Source: Thermoplasmata archaeon (GTDB lineage Archaea > Thermoplasmatota > Thermoplasmata > Thermoplasmatales > Thermoplasmataceae). Taken from it: DNA of 63,195 nucleotides. Below the pieces are notes generated by a model that saw only the letters and a program-made list of their open reading frames with translations, ran no database searches and was not told where the DNA came from. This document shows positions 34,203 through 42,705 of the stretch, one piece after another. The translations under genes were made by a program, and so were the position numbers. Each line of letters begins with the position of its first letter. Within the stretch, counting starts at the first letter, position 1. The stretch covers positions 1-63,195 of the forward strand of contig JAJZXS010000025.1 in NCBI GenBank assembly GCA_021806295.1, in the 5' to 3' direction.

Positions 34203-34658
34203 ATGGCAACCCGCATTGAACAGATTATGGGCCTTTCAAAGGATCTTGATAAACTTAACAGGGCATTTGAAGAAAAAGAAAACTTATTTAGTTATATGGG
34301 ATTAAAAATTACCAGAATAGAAAGGGGATTTTGTCAGATGGAATTACCGTATAGTGAGAAAATCACCCGGGCCGGTAAGGTTCTGCATGGAGGGATGATA
34401 ATGAGCGCTATTGATTATGCAGGAGGTATCACCACCATGACGGTTAATGATGGCATTGATCAGGTCACACAGGAAGTTAAGATCAATTTCCTTGCACCCA
34501 TGGCGAATGGCCCCTTCAGGGTAGAGGGAAAAACTGTCAAGGCAGGTAGAACTGCAGTTATAATTGAAATAAAATTTTTTGATACTGAGGGGAAACTTGG
34601 AGTTATGGCACTGGGTACATGGTATATAATAAGGGACAGGGTAATCAAGAAATCATAA
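34203..34658 (+). CDS. PaaI-type hotdog-fold acyl-CoA thioesterase
   Basis: A 152-residue hotdog-fold thioesterase of the PaaI/YdiI type. The core reads MGLKITRIERGFCQMELPY, VLHGGMIMSAIDYAGG with the HGG helix start, and VTQEVKINFLAPM followed by VKAGRTAVIIEI. The acidic residue in AIDYAGG occupies the usual catalytic place. Substrate is not deducible; phenylacetyl-type or medium-chain acyl-CoA are usual. Upstream TTG at 34146 would extend the frame, but the ATG at 34203 is preferred: TTTAAATAAATA lies about 45 bases upstream, and the region before it does not align with the family. It shares its upstream DNA with the divergent EncFtn gene. Confidence 0.82.
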   Translation: MATRIEQIMGLSKDLDKLNRAFEEKENLFSYMGLKITRIERGFCQMELPYSEKITRAGKVLHGGMIMSAIDYAGGITTMTVNDGIDQVTQEVKINFLAPMANGPFRVEGKTVKAGRTAVIIEIKFFDTEGKLGVMALGTWYIIRDRVIKKS

Positions 34659-34724
34659 GTTATTTTAGTGTATGTAATGAAATATATACGATAGTTCATG
34701 ATTAAGAATAAAGGTGCTATCTGA

Positions 34725-36077
34725 ATGAGCTTGAAATTAATTATGCCGGACCGGGAATTTTACGATATTAATAAAATAGAGAGGGCTGTTCAGATAGGGA
34801 GAATTTATTTCAATATTTTGCTTCCAGATCCAGAAACAGGATTAACAAGATATGAAAAAAATCATGATGACATACCCGCTGACCTGCAAAAATTTATAGA
34901 TGCAAACAAGGAGAAGAATGTATCAAGAAGAATTTATGATATGGATACTGAACTTTATAATGCTCATAAATTCCAGAAAATACTTAATGGCCTTATCCTT
35001 AAAAGCAATACAAGGGAAGGGAGAAAGGCAAGATTGCTGGAAAATAAGATTAATAGCTTGCCCGCAGATATACAAAAAAGTGGTGATTTTTCAGAGGATG
35101 ATGGGGGTCGTCCTATAATATCTGAAACACTGGATGCTTTTAGCGCCATGAAACTGGTGACCATGCTTGAGACGCTGAAGGATCACGAAATTACCAAAAA
35201 AGTAAATGGTATAAAGCTGGTTCTAATTCCGGGAGATGTAGACCTGAAAAATAATACGTTACCATTGGAGGTATTCTGTTATACTGAGGATCCAATTAAG
35301 GTCGCTATGCAACTTTGCGTGATAAAATTCAGGGAAAGATATATTGAGGTGGAGTATGGAAATGAATTCAGGGGAGATCTATTCTTTTCATTTATAAATA
35401 TTTCACCACCTGGCGATATACTTACAAAATTTCTCACGGAAAGTTTTTCTACCATGGAAGGCAATAAAAAACCTCAACGTATAATTAAGAAAAGCAATAA
35501 AAATAAGGTACATACTGTAATGCAGTTGAGAGTACGCATAAAAGGCATAAGCCCGCCCATATGGAGAAAGCTTTTGGTCAGGTCCGATACTAAACTTCAT
35601 GATTTGCATCTTATGATTCAGGCTGCTTTTGGCTGGGACAACTATCATCTTTATGAGTTTTATGATGGACTGGTGTATTATACAAAACCCAGTGATGAGT
35701 GGGAATCAGATCCAGATGAAATTGACTCAACCATGGTCACTATAGAAGATCTCGATCTGCATGAGAAGAGTAAATTTGAATATACATATGATTTTGGAGA
35801 CGGATGGGAACACACGATTTCTGTAGAGAAAATACTTCCGCTTGATTCAAGTTTAAAACTTCCTGCCTGTATAGGTGGTAAAAGAAACTGCCCGCCAGAA
35901 GATTGCGGGGGAGTTTACGGTTATTATGATGTTCTTAGAAAAGCCGGTAATCCAGATGACCCTGATCATGAGGAAACTGTTGAATGGCTAGGGGAGTACA
36001 ACCCTGAGGAATTTGATTTGAAGTTTGCTGATTCAAATATTAAGGATTATAAAGGCATGGAAAATGGAATCATTTAA
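34725..36077 (+). CDS. Plasmid pRiA4b ORF-3-like protein with long N-terminal domain
   Basis: A 450-residue protein. The C-terminal 180 residues are the pRiA4b ORF-3-like (IS1096 TnpR-passenger type) domain: VMQLRVRIKGISPPIWRKLLV near residue 267, LHDLHLMIQAAFGWDNYHLYEF, FEYTYDFGDGWEHTISVE, and the cysteine-containing CIGGKRNCPPEDCGGVYGY, then FDLKF at the end. The role of this domain is unknown; it is often found with mobile DNA, but also alone. The N-terminal 250 residues are not recognised and do not show catalytic motifs. The neighbouring 124-residue gene follows on the same strand, 121 bases later. It may be of horizontal origin, but base composition does not stand out. Confidence 0.82.
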   Translation: MSLKLIMPDREFYDINKIERAVQIGRIYFNILLPDPETGLTRYEKNHDDIPADLQKFIDANKEKNVSRRIYDMDTELYNAHKFQKILNGLILKSNTREGRKARLLENKINSLPADIQKSGDFSEDDGGRPIISETLDAFSAMKLVTMLETLKDHEITKKVNGIKLVLIPGDVDLKNNTLPLEVFCYTEDPIKVAMQLCVIKFRERYIEVEYGNEFRGDLFFSFINISPPGDILTKFLTESFSTMEGNKKPQRIIKKSNKNKVHTVMQLRVRIKGISPPIWRKLLVRSDTKLHDLHLMIQAAFGWDNYHLYEFYDGLVYYTKPSDEWESDPDEIDSTMVTIEDLDLHEKSKFEYTYDFGDGWEHTISVEKILPLDSSLKLPACIGGKRNCPPEDCGGVYGYYDVLRKAGNPDDPDHEETVEWLGEYNPEEFDLKFADSNIKDYKGMENGII

Positions 36078-36198
36078 CATTCTTACGCAGGAAGCATCAT
36101 ATACTTGTATCAGAATGATTTGTTCCGGCTACCATATATGATGGAGAGAAAATTATATTTTTCCATAAATTAATTATACTAACAGCCAATATTTGAAT

Positions 36199-36573
36199 AT
36201 GAATGGAGTGGAAATAGCATTTCAGCTTAATAATGATAAAGAGGAAAATGTTGTTCTGGCCCTTGCAAACTTAACTGGAAATTATTTCAGGCAGGAAGAA
36301 AGCATGGATATTACATGGAGGATTTTTCATGTAACGCTTGATAAGGAGAAGTATTACAGGGTGTTATACCGGGGAGAAAAACTCAGTGATTTTCATCCAG
36401 AAAATAAAAAGAAGGTCAAAAAGAAATTCGACGAGCTGGGCAAAACAGATTATGAAACACTTATGGCAAAATATGAGTCAGAATCCAGGAATGAAAATTT
36501 CCAGAAAGTCGGAATAAAAGAGCTTACTGAGGAATATGATCTATGGCAGGACAAACTGTGGAACTATATTTAA
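36199..36573 (+). CDS. Unknown 124-residue protein
   Basis: No family recognised. The protein is charged and mixed alpha/beta, with an N-terminal stretch IAFQLNNDKEENVVLALANL and a lysine/glutamate-rich centre (FHPENKKKVKKKFDELGK). It has a tryptophan-rich C-terminus ending in DLWQDKLWNYI. No membrane segment or nucleotide motif appears. The ATG at 36199 is preferred over a TTG two codons earlier. It follows the pRiA4b-like gene and converges with the Bax1 gene. Function cannot be guessed. Confidence 0.5.
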   Translation: MNGVEIAFQLNNDKEENVVLALANLTGNYFRQEESMDITWRIFHVTLDKEKYYRVLYRGEKLSDFHPENKKKVKKKFDELGKTDYETLMAKYESESRNENFQKVGIKELTEEYDLWQDKLWNYI

Positions 36574-36614
36574 TTCTTAAGCAGGAAGCCTATTGCGTTG
36601 GCCAGTAGAGGAAG

Positions 36615-37922
36615 TCAATCTTTCTTTAACACTATAATATCAAGACCACGCCATTTTAATTTATATCCCATGGCGGGAAGTACCCTTTCCGGCACCAGGC
36701 CCTGGCTTTCAATGTATGCAAACATCTTGTCTGTATCGGGATAGAGTTTTTCCAGCTCCTTCTTGATTGAGCCTATGGAGCTGTCATCAAGTTCTGAATT
36801 CAGCTGTTTTTTGCCGGAATATTTTTCCTCTAATATAGATTTCAGGGACTGAAAATTTATGTCCCCATAAAATATAATGCCATCCTTAATAGCCTTATCT
36901 TTCTGGTCAAGGACGTATATATTTTCCCAGTCTGCCTTTCCCTTCAATTTTCTTTTTATCTCCTCATCTCTTTTTGAGAGGTATTTCGATGTAATGTTTA
37001 TATAAATATCCCTGTCAAATATCCTGATAACGTAATCTGGAAAATAAACGTCGCCATCAACTATAAGCGGGTCTGCCCTGCGCACAAAATCGTATGTGAT
37101 TTCCTCTTTCTGAAGATTTTGTGGCAGATAATATGATACTGCATCACTTAAATTCAGTTTATACATCTTTACTGTTTTCTCAAATTTGTCCTTTACCTTT
37201 ATATCGCCCTCGATACTCCATTTCTCCAGCCTGCTTATTCTGTACATGAGCTGTGCAAAACGGCTTGCATAGCGATCTGGATTTTCGAATATGCTCAATG
37301 GGCCGGTAACAGTTACAGCTTGAAGTTCAGTTCCAGAAATATTAGTATTATAGAGGAGGCCGAGGCGTTTTATGGATGTGATAAGATAACTCCAGTTTGA
37401 GGCCGATGTAATGGTAAGTGAACTACATTTTCCCATTATTGTTTCCAGCTGCTCCATATTGTATTTTCTGGATATTTCCATGGGATCGCCATCATAAACT
37501 CTTGTAAGTACCATCTCACTCTCCTTGTCAGCGTACAGGCCGTTGATAATGCCATCATAATCAAGCCCATATTTTTCCTCAACGGGAGCGAGAATTAATT
37601 GCTTTTCCCCGGCAGATACTGGCGGTATTCTCGCTGCCCTGAACACATCCTCACGGAGGGCCATTGAATCCACATTAACCGGCGGTTCAAAAACAGAATT
37701 ACGGAAGAAAAGAAGGGAAAGAGCCCTAACTGTCTTTGTGCTGGATGAATTAACTTCCAGATCTTTGAGGTCTTTTACAATTGTTTCTCTCTTGTTCCCT
37801 TTATTCCTTATAAATACGGCCCTGACTTTTTCAATGTAATCACTGTTCTCATCGGAAAGAAAAACCGGGAATATAAGCCCATTTTTCGTTTTACGTGCTA
37901 TCATTAAGTCCGACGGGAACAC
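36615..37922 (-). CDS. bax1: Bax1-type XPB-associated nuclease (DUF790)
   Basis: Partner of the archaeal XPB helicase; Bax1 proteins bind XPB and cut DNA near unwound bubbles. The 435-residue protein opens with VFPSDLMIARKTKNG as in DUF790 and has the restriction-endonuclease-like segment VYFPDYVIRIFDRDIYINITSKYL near residue 300, where the aspartate of the PD motif is present. In other members I recall a glutamate in the next strand (ExIVGFW); here it reads INIT, so the acidic residue may be lost. The GTG at 37922 is chosen as start, with AAGGAGGAGGAG upstream, though the frame is open to an ATG at 37979. It overlaps the xpb gene by 32 bases. Confidence 0.82.
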   Translation of the reverse strand: MFPSDLMIARKTKNGLIFPVFLSDENSDYIEKVRAVFIRNKGNKRETIVKDLKDLEVNSSSTKTVRALSLLFFRNSVFEPPVNVDSMALREDVFRAARIPPVSAGEKQLILAPVEEKYGLDYDGIINGLYADKESEMVLTRVYDGDPMEISRKYNMEQLETIMGKCSSLTITSASNWSYLITSIKRLGLLYNTNISGTELQAVTVTGPLSIFENPDRYASRFAQLMYRISRLEKWSIEGDIKVKDKFEKTVKMYKLNLSDAVSYYLPQNLQKEEITYDFVRRADPLIVDGDVYFPDYVIRIFDRDIYINITSKYLSKRDEEIKRKLKGKADWENIYVLDQKDKAIKDGIIFYGDINFQSLKSILEEKYSGKKQLNSELDDSSIGSIKKELEKLYPDTDKMFAYIESQGLVPERVLPAMGYKLKWRGLDIIVLKKD

Positions 37923-39222
37923 CCTTTCTCCTCCTCCTTGAAGTTCCATACTCTGCTGTACCTGCTGAAACCAGTTCATAAAGATAGCTGGACTTCCCCT
38001 CCGAGGGCCTTAGAATTCTTCCAAGCCTCTGCCTGAACTGCCTAGTGCTGCCAGATCCGCTCATTATTATGGCAATGGATGCGTCAGGGACGTCCACTCC
38101 CTCGTCCAGTATCCTGGATGTGGCAAGCACAGTGATCTCGCCTGTTTTAAACATGTCGAGGTATTTTTTTCTCTCCTTTCCCGGTGTCATGTATGTAAGT
38201 GCCGGGACAAGGAATTCCTTTGAAATCATATATGCTGTGGATGTATCTTCAGAAAATATGATTATTTTTTCTCCGGGATGCTTGCTCAGAAGGTACCTTA
38301 AATAATCAACCTTTTTTTCAGCATTGAATGCTATTTCACGGGCTTTTCTCCATGCCATCAATGCCTCCTTTCCCTCAGGATTCCAGGATGACATTATTAA
38401 ATTTTCAAAGTTCATGTTTCCATTTAATTTTATGTTCCTCTTTCTTAAATATGAAAGGAATATTTCATGGTTCTTTTCGTATTCTATTTCATCTTCATCG
38501 CTGAGGTCTATTGGTATTCTTACTATTTTATAATTAGATATGAAATCATTCAATTCCTCATAACCCAGCTCGAAAACCTTCCCGCCCATATATTTTTCAA
38601 GCACTTCATGGAGTTTATCATCCCTTTCATAGGTGGCGGTAAGGCCAAGCCTGTAGGGTGATGCATAGAATTTGGCTATCTGCAAATAGCTTTCAGATGC
38701 CATATGGTGCACCTCATCTGCAATAATTAATTTGAAGCGGTTGCCCAGCCCCTCAGCCATTAAATACGCAGAGTCATATGTAGAAACAGAGATATCCTTT
38801 ATATCCCTCTCGCCACCTCCTATCTGCCCCACATCTATATTCAATAAATCCTTAAGCTTCTGCCTCCACTGTATGATAAGCTCTATTGTTGGCGCAAGTA
38901 TTATTGTTGGGACTTTTAGCATGGTTATGGCGTATATTCCAAGTATAGTTTTACCTGCAGCAGTGGGCAAAACAACAGTTCCTGAATAGTTATTCCTTGC
39001 CCACATCTCAAGAGATTTTTTCTGGTATGGCCTGAGATTTATGCTGGAATCTATTTCCAGTTTTTTATCCTGGAAAACTTTATCTATGATTCCTGGTTTT
39101 TTAATTATTTCAGAGTACATGTAAGCCGGAGCCCGGTATTTTTTTATCCTGTCATCATATGAAAATATGCCGGCATAATTTTCATCTGATATTATGCTTC
39201 CGGCTTTATATGATATTTCCAT
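37891..39222 (-). CDS. xpb: Archaeal XPB-like SF2 DNA helicase
   Basis: A 443-residue superfamily 2 helicase related to eukaryotic XPB/Rad25. Seen in order: NLRPYQKKSLEMW (Q-motif region), Walker A LPTAAGKTILG near residue 85, ADEVHH (motif II) near 168, LTATYERDD (motif III and RED-like region), and VDVPDASIAIIMSGSGSTRQFRQRLGRILRP (motifs V-VI) near 390. The N-terminal damage-recognition region is short. In archaea XPB forms a complex with Bax1, whose gene overlaps its end, and the pair probably works in repair or transcription-linked unwinding. It starts with an ATG at 39222. Confidence 0.92.
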   Translation of the reverse strand: MEISYKAGSIISDENYAGIFSYDDRIKKYRAPAYMYSEIIKKPGIIDKVFQDKKLEIDSSINLRPYQKKSLEMWARNNYSGTVVLPTAAGKTILGIYAITMLKVPTIILAPTIELIIQWRQKLKDLLNIDVGQIGGGERDIKDISVSTYDSAYLMAEGLGNRFKLIIADEVHHMASESYLQIAKFYASPYRLGLTATYERDDKLHEVLEKYMGGKVFELGYEELNDFISNYKIVRIPIDLSDEDEIEYEKNHEIFLSYLRKRNIKLNGNMNFENLIMSSWNPEGKEALMAWRKAREIAFNAEKKVDYLRYLLSKHPGEKIIIFSEDTSTAYMISKEFLVPALTYMTPGKERKKYLDMFKTGEITVLATSRILDEGVDVPDASIAIIMSGSGSTRQFRQRLGRILRPSEGKSSYLYELVSAGTAEYGTSRRRRKGVPVGLNDST

Positions 39223-39243
39223 GGACTGTATATATGAAATGAT

Positions 39244-39549
39244 TTAATAAGTTTGCCCATTGGTTTCTCCGAAGACTTTGTTTCTCGGTGTTCCCTCAAG
39301 TATCGTATTCCCATAATCGGTGGTTTCCTTGAATTCCCTCATTTCTATAAAGTTTTTGAATGCTGTCCTATCCTTCCATTCTGTGTAAATCATATATTCC
39401 CTCGGGCAGTCCACTTCCTGATAGAGTTTTCCATCGATAAAGCCCGTTTCTGGTTTGCTTTTCAATAGCTGTAGCACACTGTTGAATGTTTTCACAAAAT
39501 CCTCATTATGGCCTTCCTTAACCTTATAGTACAAACCTACATGTATCAT
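39244..39549 (-). CDS. ABM-domain (antibiotic biosynthesis monooxygenase-like) protein
   Basis: A 101-residue single-domain protein of the dimeric ferredoxin-like ABM group. The pattern MIHVGLYYKVKEGHNEDFVKTF, then GFIDGKLYQEVDCPREYMIYTEWKDR, then FKNFIEMREFKE fits. Members are cofactorless monooxygenases, heme-degrading enzymes or stress-related proteins, and the function of single copies like this is usually unknown. Conserved tryptophan in EWKDR is typical. It lies 21 bases upstream of the XPB gene on the same strand and may share its transcript. Confidence 0.83.
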   Translation of the reverse strand: MIHVGLYYKVKEGHNEDFVKTFNSVLQLLKSKPETGFIDGKLYQEVDCPREYMIYTEWKDRTAFKNFIEMREFKETTDYGNTILEGTPRNKVFGETNGQTY

Positions 39550-39664
39550 GATTTTTAATATTGTAGCTATTCTAATAAATATTTGCCTTAAATTTGAAAA
39601 TACCGGAAAACAGGCAATATGGATGCAGTAGTTAAATATTTAAATTTCTGATTTATTTATATGC

Positions 39665-40549
39665 ATGACTCATGAAACTGAATTCAATATTAACTCTGCA
39701 ATTCCCACAATTTTTTATCGAAATCAGGAAATAAACTGGGAAGAAACCTCAAGAATAGTAGAACATCTGCATAGAATTAATATAAAAAACATTTCAATAC
39801 TCCTTTTCGCAGGCGAATATTACAGGCTTTCAGTGGATGAGAAGAAAAAGCAGATTAAACTTATTACTGATGCTGCAGGCAGCAAACAGAGGATTTTTGT
39901 CGGCCTGAATGATGTTTCTTTAAATTCTACAATGAAACTGGAAATGGAGGCCGAAAAATATGGTGCTGCTGCCGGGATAATTTCCATACCATCTTATATG
40001 CCATTTTACAGTATCAGGAAAAACACTGTCAAACGCTTTCTGTCCAGGGTGTTAGAAAGCTCTGGAATGCCATTGATATTCCAGGATACTGGCATACCTG
40101 GGAGTATTTTACCGGATCCTGAATTCTGGAAAAAGTATATAGATAACGGAAAACTGGCAGGATTCAAATTAGAGGGCAGTGGTTCCTTGAAAAAAATGAG
40201 GATACTGCGCGCTATGTATAAGGATACTGAAATTTACGGGGGATATCTCGGGGTGAATATGGAAAATGAAATAAAGGCTGGTGCAACAGGCAGCATAATT
40301 GGATCATCAATCCCGGATAAAATCAGAGAAACCATTCTCAATAACAGAACCAGTGATACAAAAAATGATGTGATCAAACTCCTGAAATATGAGGTGAATC
40401 ATTTGCATGCCTTTACATCCATGGAAAAATACCTTCTTATGAAGAGAGAGGTAATTTCAGGGTATACATGCAGGTGCCCCTGTCCCCCAGTTAGCCAGGC
40501 AATTCTAAAGAGAATTGATGGATTTTACAATAGTATATTTGAAAATTAA
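39665..40549 (+). CDS. DapA/NAL-family class I aldolase, possible 2-keto-3-deoxy-sugar-acid aldolase
   Basis: A 294-residue TIM barrel of the dihydrodipicolinate synthase/N-acetylneuraminate lyase superfamily. The N-terminal SAIPTIFYRNQEINWEE, the GEYYRLSVDEK loop and the Schiff-base lysine in LAGFKLEGSG (residue 168) are present. At the strand that usually gives YNxP with the catalytic tyrosine the sequence reads IFQDTGIPG, as in some sugar-acid aldolases. Therefore lysine synthesis is unlikely. Close to it on the other strand is rhamnose mutarotase, so 2-keto-3-deoxy-L-rhamnonate is a plausible substrate; this is inference. The C-terminus contains a run CRCPCPP not usual in the family. Confidence 0.8.
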   Translation: MTHETEFNINSAIPTIFYRNQEINWEETSRIVEHLHRINIKNISILLFAGEYYRLSVDEKKKQIKLITDAAGSKQRIFVGLNDVSLNSTMKLEMEAEKYGAAAGIISIPSYMPFYSIRKNTVKRFLSRVLESSGMPLIFQDTGIPGSILPDPEFWKKYIDNGKLAGFKLEGSGSLKKMRILRAMYKDTEIYGGYLGVNMENEIKAGATGSIIGSSIPDKIRETILNNRTSDTKNDVIKLLKYEVNHLHAFTSMEKYLLMKREVISGYTCRCPCPPVSQAILKRIDGFYNSIFEN

Positions 40550-40575
40550 GTTGAGATCTATCCGATTCACATGGA

Positions 40576-40881
40576 TTAATCTAGGTGGAAAACCTCCATA
40601 ACTGTATCCCCTGTTCTGTTTTCTGGAGCGGTTATTACCACATCGCTCATAAACTGCTGCCATTTCCTGTTGATTTCACTGCTGTTTATAATGCCAAGTG
40701 CCCTGCTTAAATCCTCGCACTCCCAGTAGCCAAAAATGTCGGCGCCATCCATGAATATGGAATAATTCCTGACACCGGCTTCTTTCAGCAATTTTAATAA
40801 TTCCGGCCACACATTTTTATGCCTTTTTATATATTCATCCTTCATTTCATTCCTTATAATAAGATGGAAACTATATCTCAT
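40576..40881 (-). CDS. rhaM: L-rhamnose mutarotase RhaM
   Basis: Interconverts alpha and beta L-rhamnose. The 101-residue ferredoxin-like protein shows the family signature: EYIKRHKNVWPELLKLLKEAG, NYSIFMDGADIFGYWE, then RKWQQFMSDVV and the closing MEVFHLD. The active-site tyrosine and histidine in EYxxRH and tryptophan in RKWQQFM fit the E. coli enzyme. It converges with the aldolase gene, with 26 bases between stops. With the rhamnonate dehydratase-like enzyme at 2797-3909 it suggests oxidative, non-phosphorylating use of L-rhamnose, as described for Thermoplasma acidophilum. Confidence 0.9.
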   Translation of the reverse strand: MRYSFHLIIRNEMKDEYIKRHKNVWPELLKLLKEAGVRNYSIFMDGADIFGYWECEDLSRALGIINSSEINRKWQQFMSDVVITAPENRTGDTVMEVFHLD

Positions 40882-40983
40882 AAAATATTATTGCCATGAA
40901 ATATAAATATCTATATGATGATTTCAAAAAATCAGTGGAAAAATAAATATTCTGTAAATTAAATTTAAGGATAAAGATTATCC

Positions 40984-42603
40984 TTAGTAATCTCCACCCT
41001 GTGGCATTCCACCGGGTGAACCGCCCTTGGATGACTTTGTTGCTATAACGTCGTCGATCCTCAGTATCATTACTGCTGCCTCAGTGGCGGCCTCGACTGC
41101 CTGCTTGCCAACCCTTATAGGCTCTATGACGCCGGTTTTCTCCATGTCCTCCACGTTTCCTGAAAAGACGTTTATACCGTATGTTTTCTTTCCATTGGCG
41201 TGCTCACTCCTTATTTTTATAAGGATGTCAATTGGGTCGAGACCGGCATTCTCTGAAAGGGCTCTGGGAATTTCTTCCATGGCGTCTGCAAACTTTTCAA
41301 TGGCAAGCTGCTGCCTTCCACCTACCTTGGATGCATAGTTTCTCAGGTTGAATGCGATTTCCTCTGCAGCTGATCCGCCACCTGTTACATAAGCACCATC
41401 CTCGACTGCGGCTGCAACAACATGGAGTGAATCTGTTAATGACCTCTCTATTTCATCTGCAACATGGTCGGTTCCTGCCCTGATTAACAGGCTGATTGCC
41501 TTCGGATTCTTGCTGCCGGTGACAAAGGTCATGTAATCGTCGCTTACCTTTCTTTCCTCCACTGTTGCGGCTATTCCAAGGTCTGATGCGGTAATTTCTT
41601 CCAGTGAAGATACTATGGCTGCTCCCGTAGCCTTTGCAAGCTTGTCAACATCGCTTTTCTTAACCCTTCTTACTGCGTACATTCCTGCCTTTGCAAGGTA
41701 GTGCTGTGCCATGTCGTCTATTCCTTTCTGGGTTATAACAACATTTGCACCTGTTGCCTTTATTTTATCAACCATTTCCCTTAGAACATCCTCTTCCTGC
41801 CCCAGGAATTTCTGTATCATTGAGGGATCGCTGATCTGAAGGTTTGTATCAAATTCCGGCTTCTTTATCTCCAGGGCCACATCCAGCAATGCTATTTTTG
41901 CATTTTTTACAACTTTTGGCATGTTGGGATGCACCTTTTCCTTATCCAGTATTATTCCGTCAATTAACTCTGTCTGATCAATTTCTCCGCTGTTTTTCTT
42001 AATGATCTGGAGGTTGTCAAAGTCCACCAGGTATTTGCCATCCCTTTCCTCTGCAATATTCTTTATTGCATTGTATGAGATTTCTCCAAGCAGGTCCTTC
42101 TCAACAGATGCACTCTTGCTGTTAAGCGAGGTTTTTGCCATTTTAATTAATACTTCCTTATCTTTTATGGATACTGGCTTTGAAATTTCATCCAGAACCC
42201 TGCTTGCCTGTGCAGCTGCTGTTTTATACCCTTCTGTGATTACTGTAGGGTGTACATTCTGTTTTACCAGTCCCTGGGCCTGGTCAAGCAATGCTCCTGC
42301 TATTACCACTGCTGTTGTGGTTCCATCGCCGACATAGCTGTCCTGCGTCTTTGAAACCTCAACCATCATTTTTGCAGCTGGATGCTCAACATCCATTTCC
42401 TTCAGTATTGTGACCCCGTCATTTGTTATAACTATATCGCCAAGGGAGTCGACAAGCATCTTGTCCATTCCCCTCGGGCCAAGTGTAGACCTAATAGATG
42501 TTGCTATGGCTTTTGCTGCATCTATATTCTCGAACATTGCGTCCTTTCCGCTCTCTCTCTTAGTTCCTTCTTTCAGGATAAATATGGGTTGACCACCAAT
42601 CAT
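40984..42603 (-). CDS. ths: Thermosome subunit (group II chaperonin)
   Basis: A 539-residue chaperonin subunit that folds proteins in an ATP-driven double ring. Typical segments are [61 protein letters not shown] with the ATP-site residues and a C-terminal GGMPQGGDY tail rich in glycine and methionine. [10 protein letters not shown] near residue 400 also matches. The ATG at 42603 is chosen over a TTG three codons upstream because it matches the family start. Only one thermosome gene is in this window; Thermoplasmata usually have two. The gene has its own promoter, and heat induction is expected. Confidence 0.96.
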   Translation of the reverse strand: MIGGQPIFILKEGTKRESGKDAMFENIDAAKAIATSIRSTLGPRGMDKMLVDSLGDIVITNDGVTILKEMDVEHPAAKMMVEVSKTQDSYVGDGTTTAVVIAGALLDQAQGLVKQNVHPTVITEGYKTAAAQASRVLDEISKPVSIKDKEVLIKMAKTSLNSKSASVEKDLLGEISYNAIKNIAEERDGKYLVDFDNLQIIKKNSGEIDQTELIDGIILDKEKVHPNMPKVVKNAKIALLDVALEIKKPEFDTNLQISDPSMIQKFLGQEEDVLREMVDKIKATGANVVITQKGIDDMAQHYLAKAGMYAVRRVKKSDVDKLAKATGAAIVSSLEEITASDLGIAATVEERKVSDDYMTFVTGSKNPKAISLLIRAGTDHVADEIERSLTDSLHVVAAAVEDGAYVTGGGSAAEEIAFNLRNYASKVGGRQQLAIEKFADAMEEIPRALSENAGLDPIDILIKIRSEHANGKKTYGINVFSGNVEDMEKTGVIEPIRVGKQAVEAATEAAVMILRIDDVIATKSSKGGSPGGMPQGGDY

Positions 42604-42630
42604 GATTATCAAGTAAGTAAAAATAAACTT

Positions 42631-42645
42631 CTATATATAGTTTAC
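42631..42645 (-). promoter_or_regulatory. Probable thermosome promoter
   Basis: On the reverse strand AGTAAACTATATATAG is centred about 32 bases before the ATG at 42603. AGTAAA fits a BRE-like element and CTATATATAG a TATA box, so the leader would be only a few bases long. A similar GTAAACT followed by an AT-rich box stands before the Hsp20 gene. Confidence 0.5.
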
Positions 42646-42705
42646 TATATTAACTGCAATTATATTATACAGTATAAATAAATATACGTTTATATATAAA
42701 AATAA

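Noticed and set aside
39665-40549. Dihydrodipicolinate synthase of lysine biosynthesis
   Set aside because: The catalytic tyrosine strand is changed and the context is rhamnose metabolism, with no lysine genes nearby.
42382-42681. 99-codon frame opposite the thermosome start
   Set aside because: Antisense to a strongly conserved chaperonin gene and its promoter.
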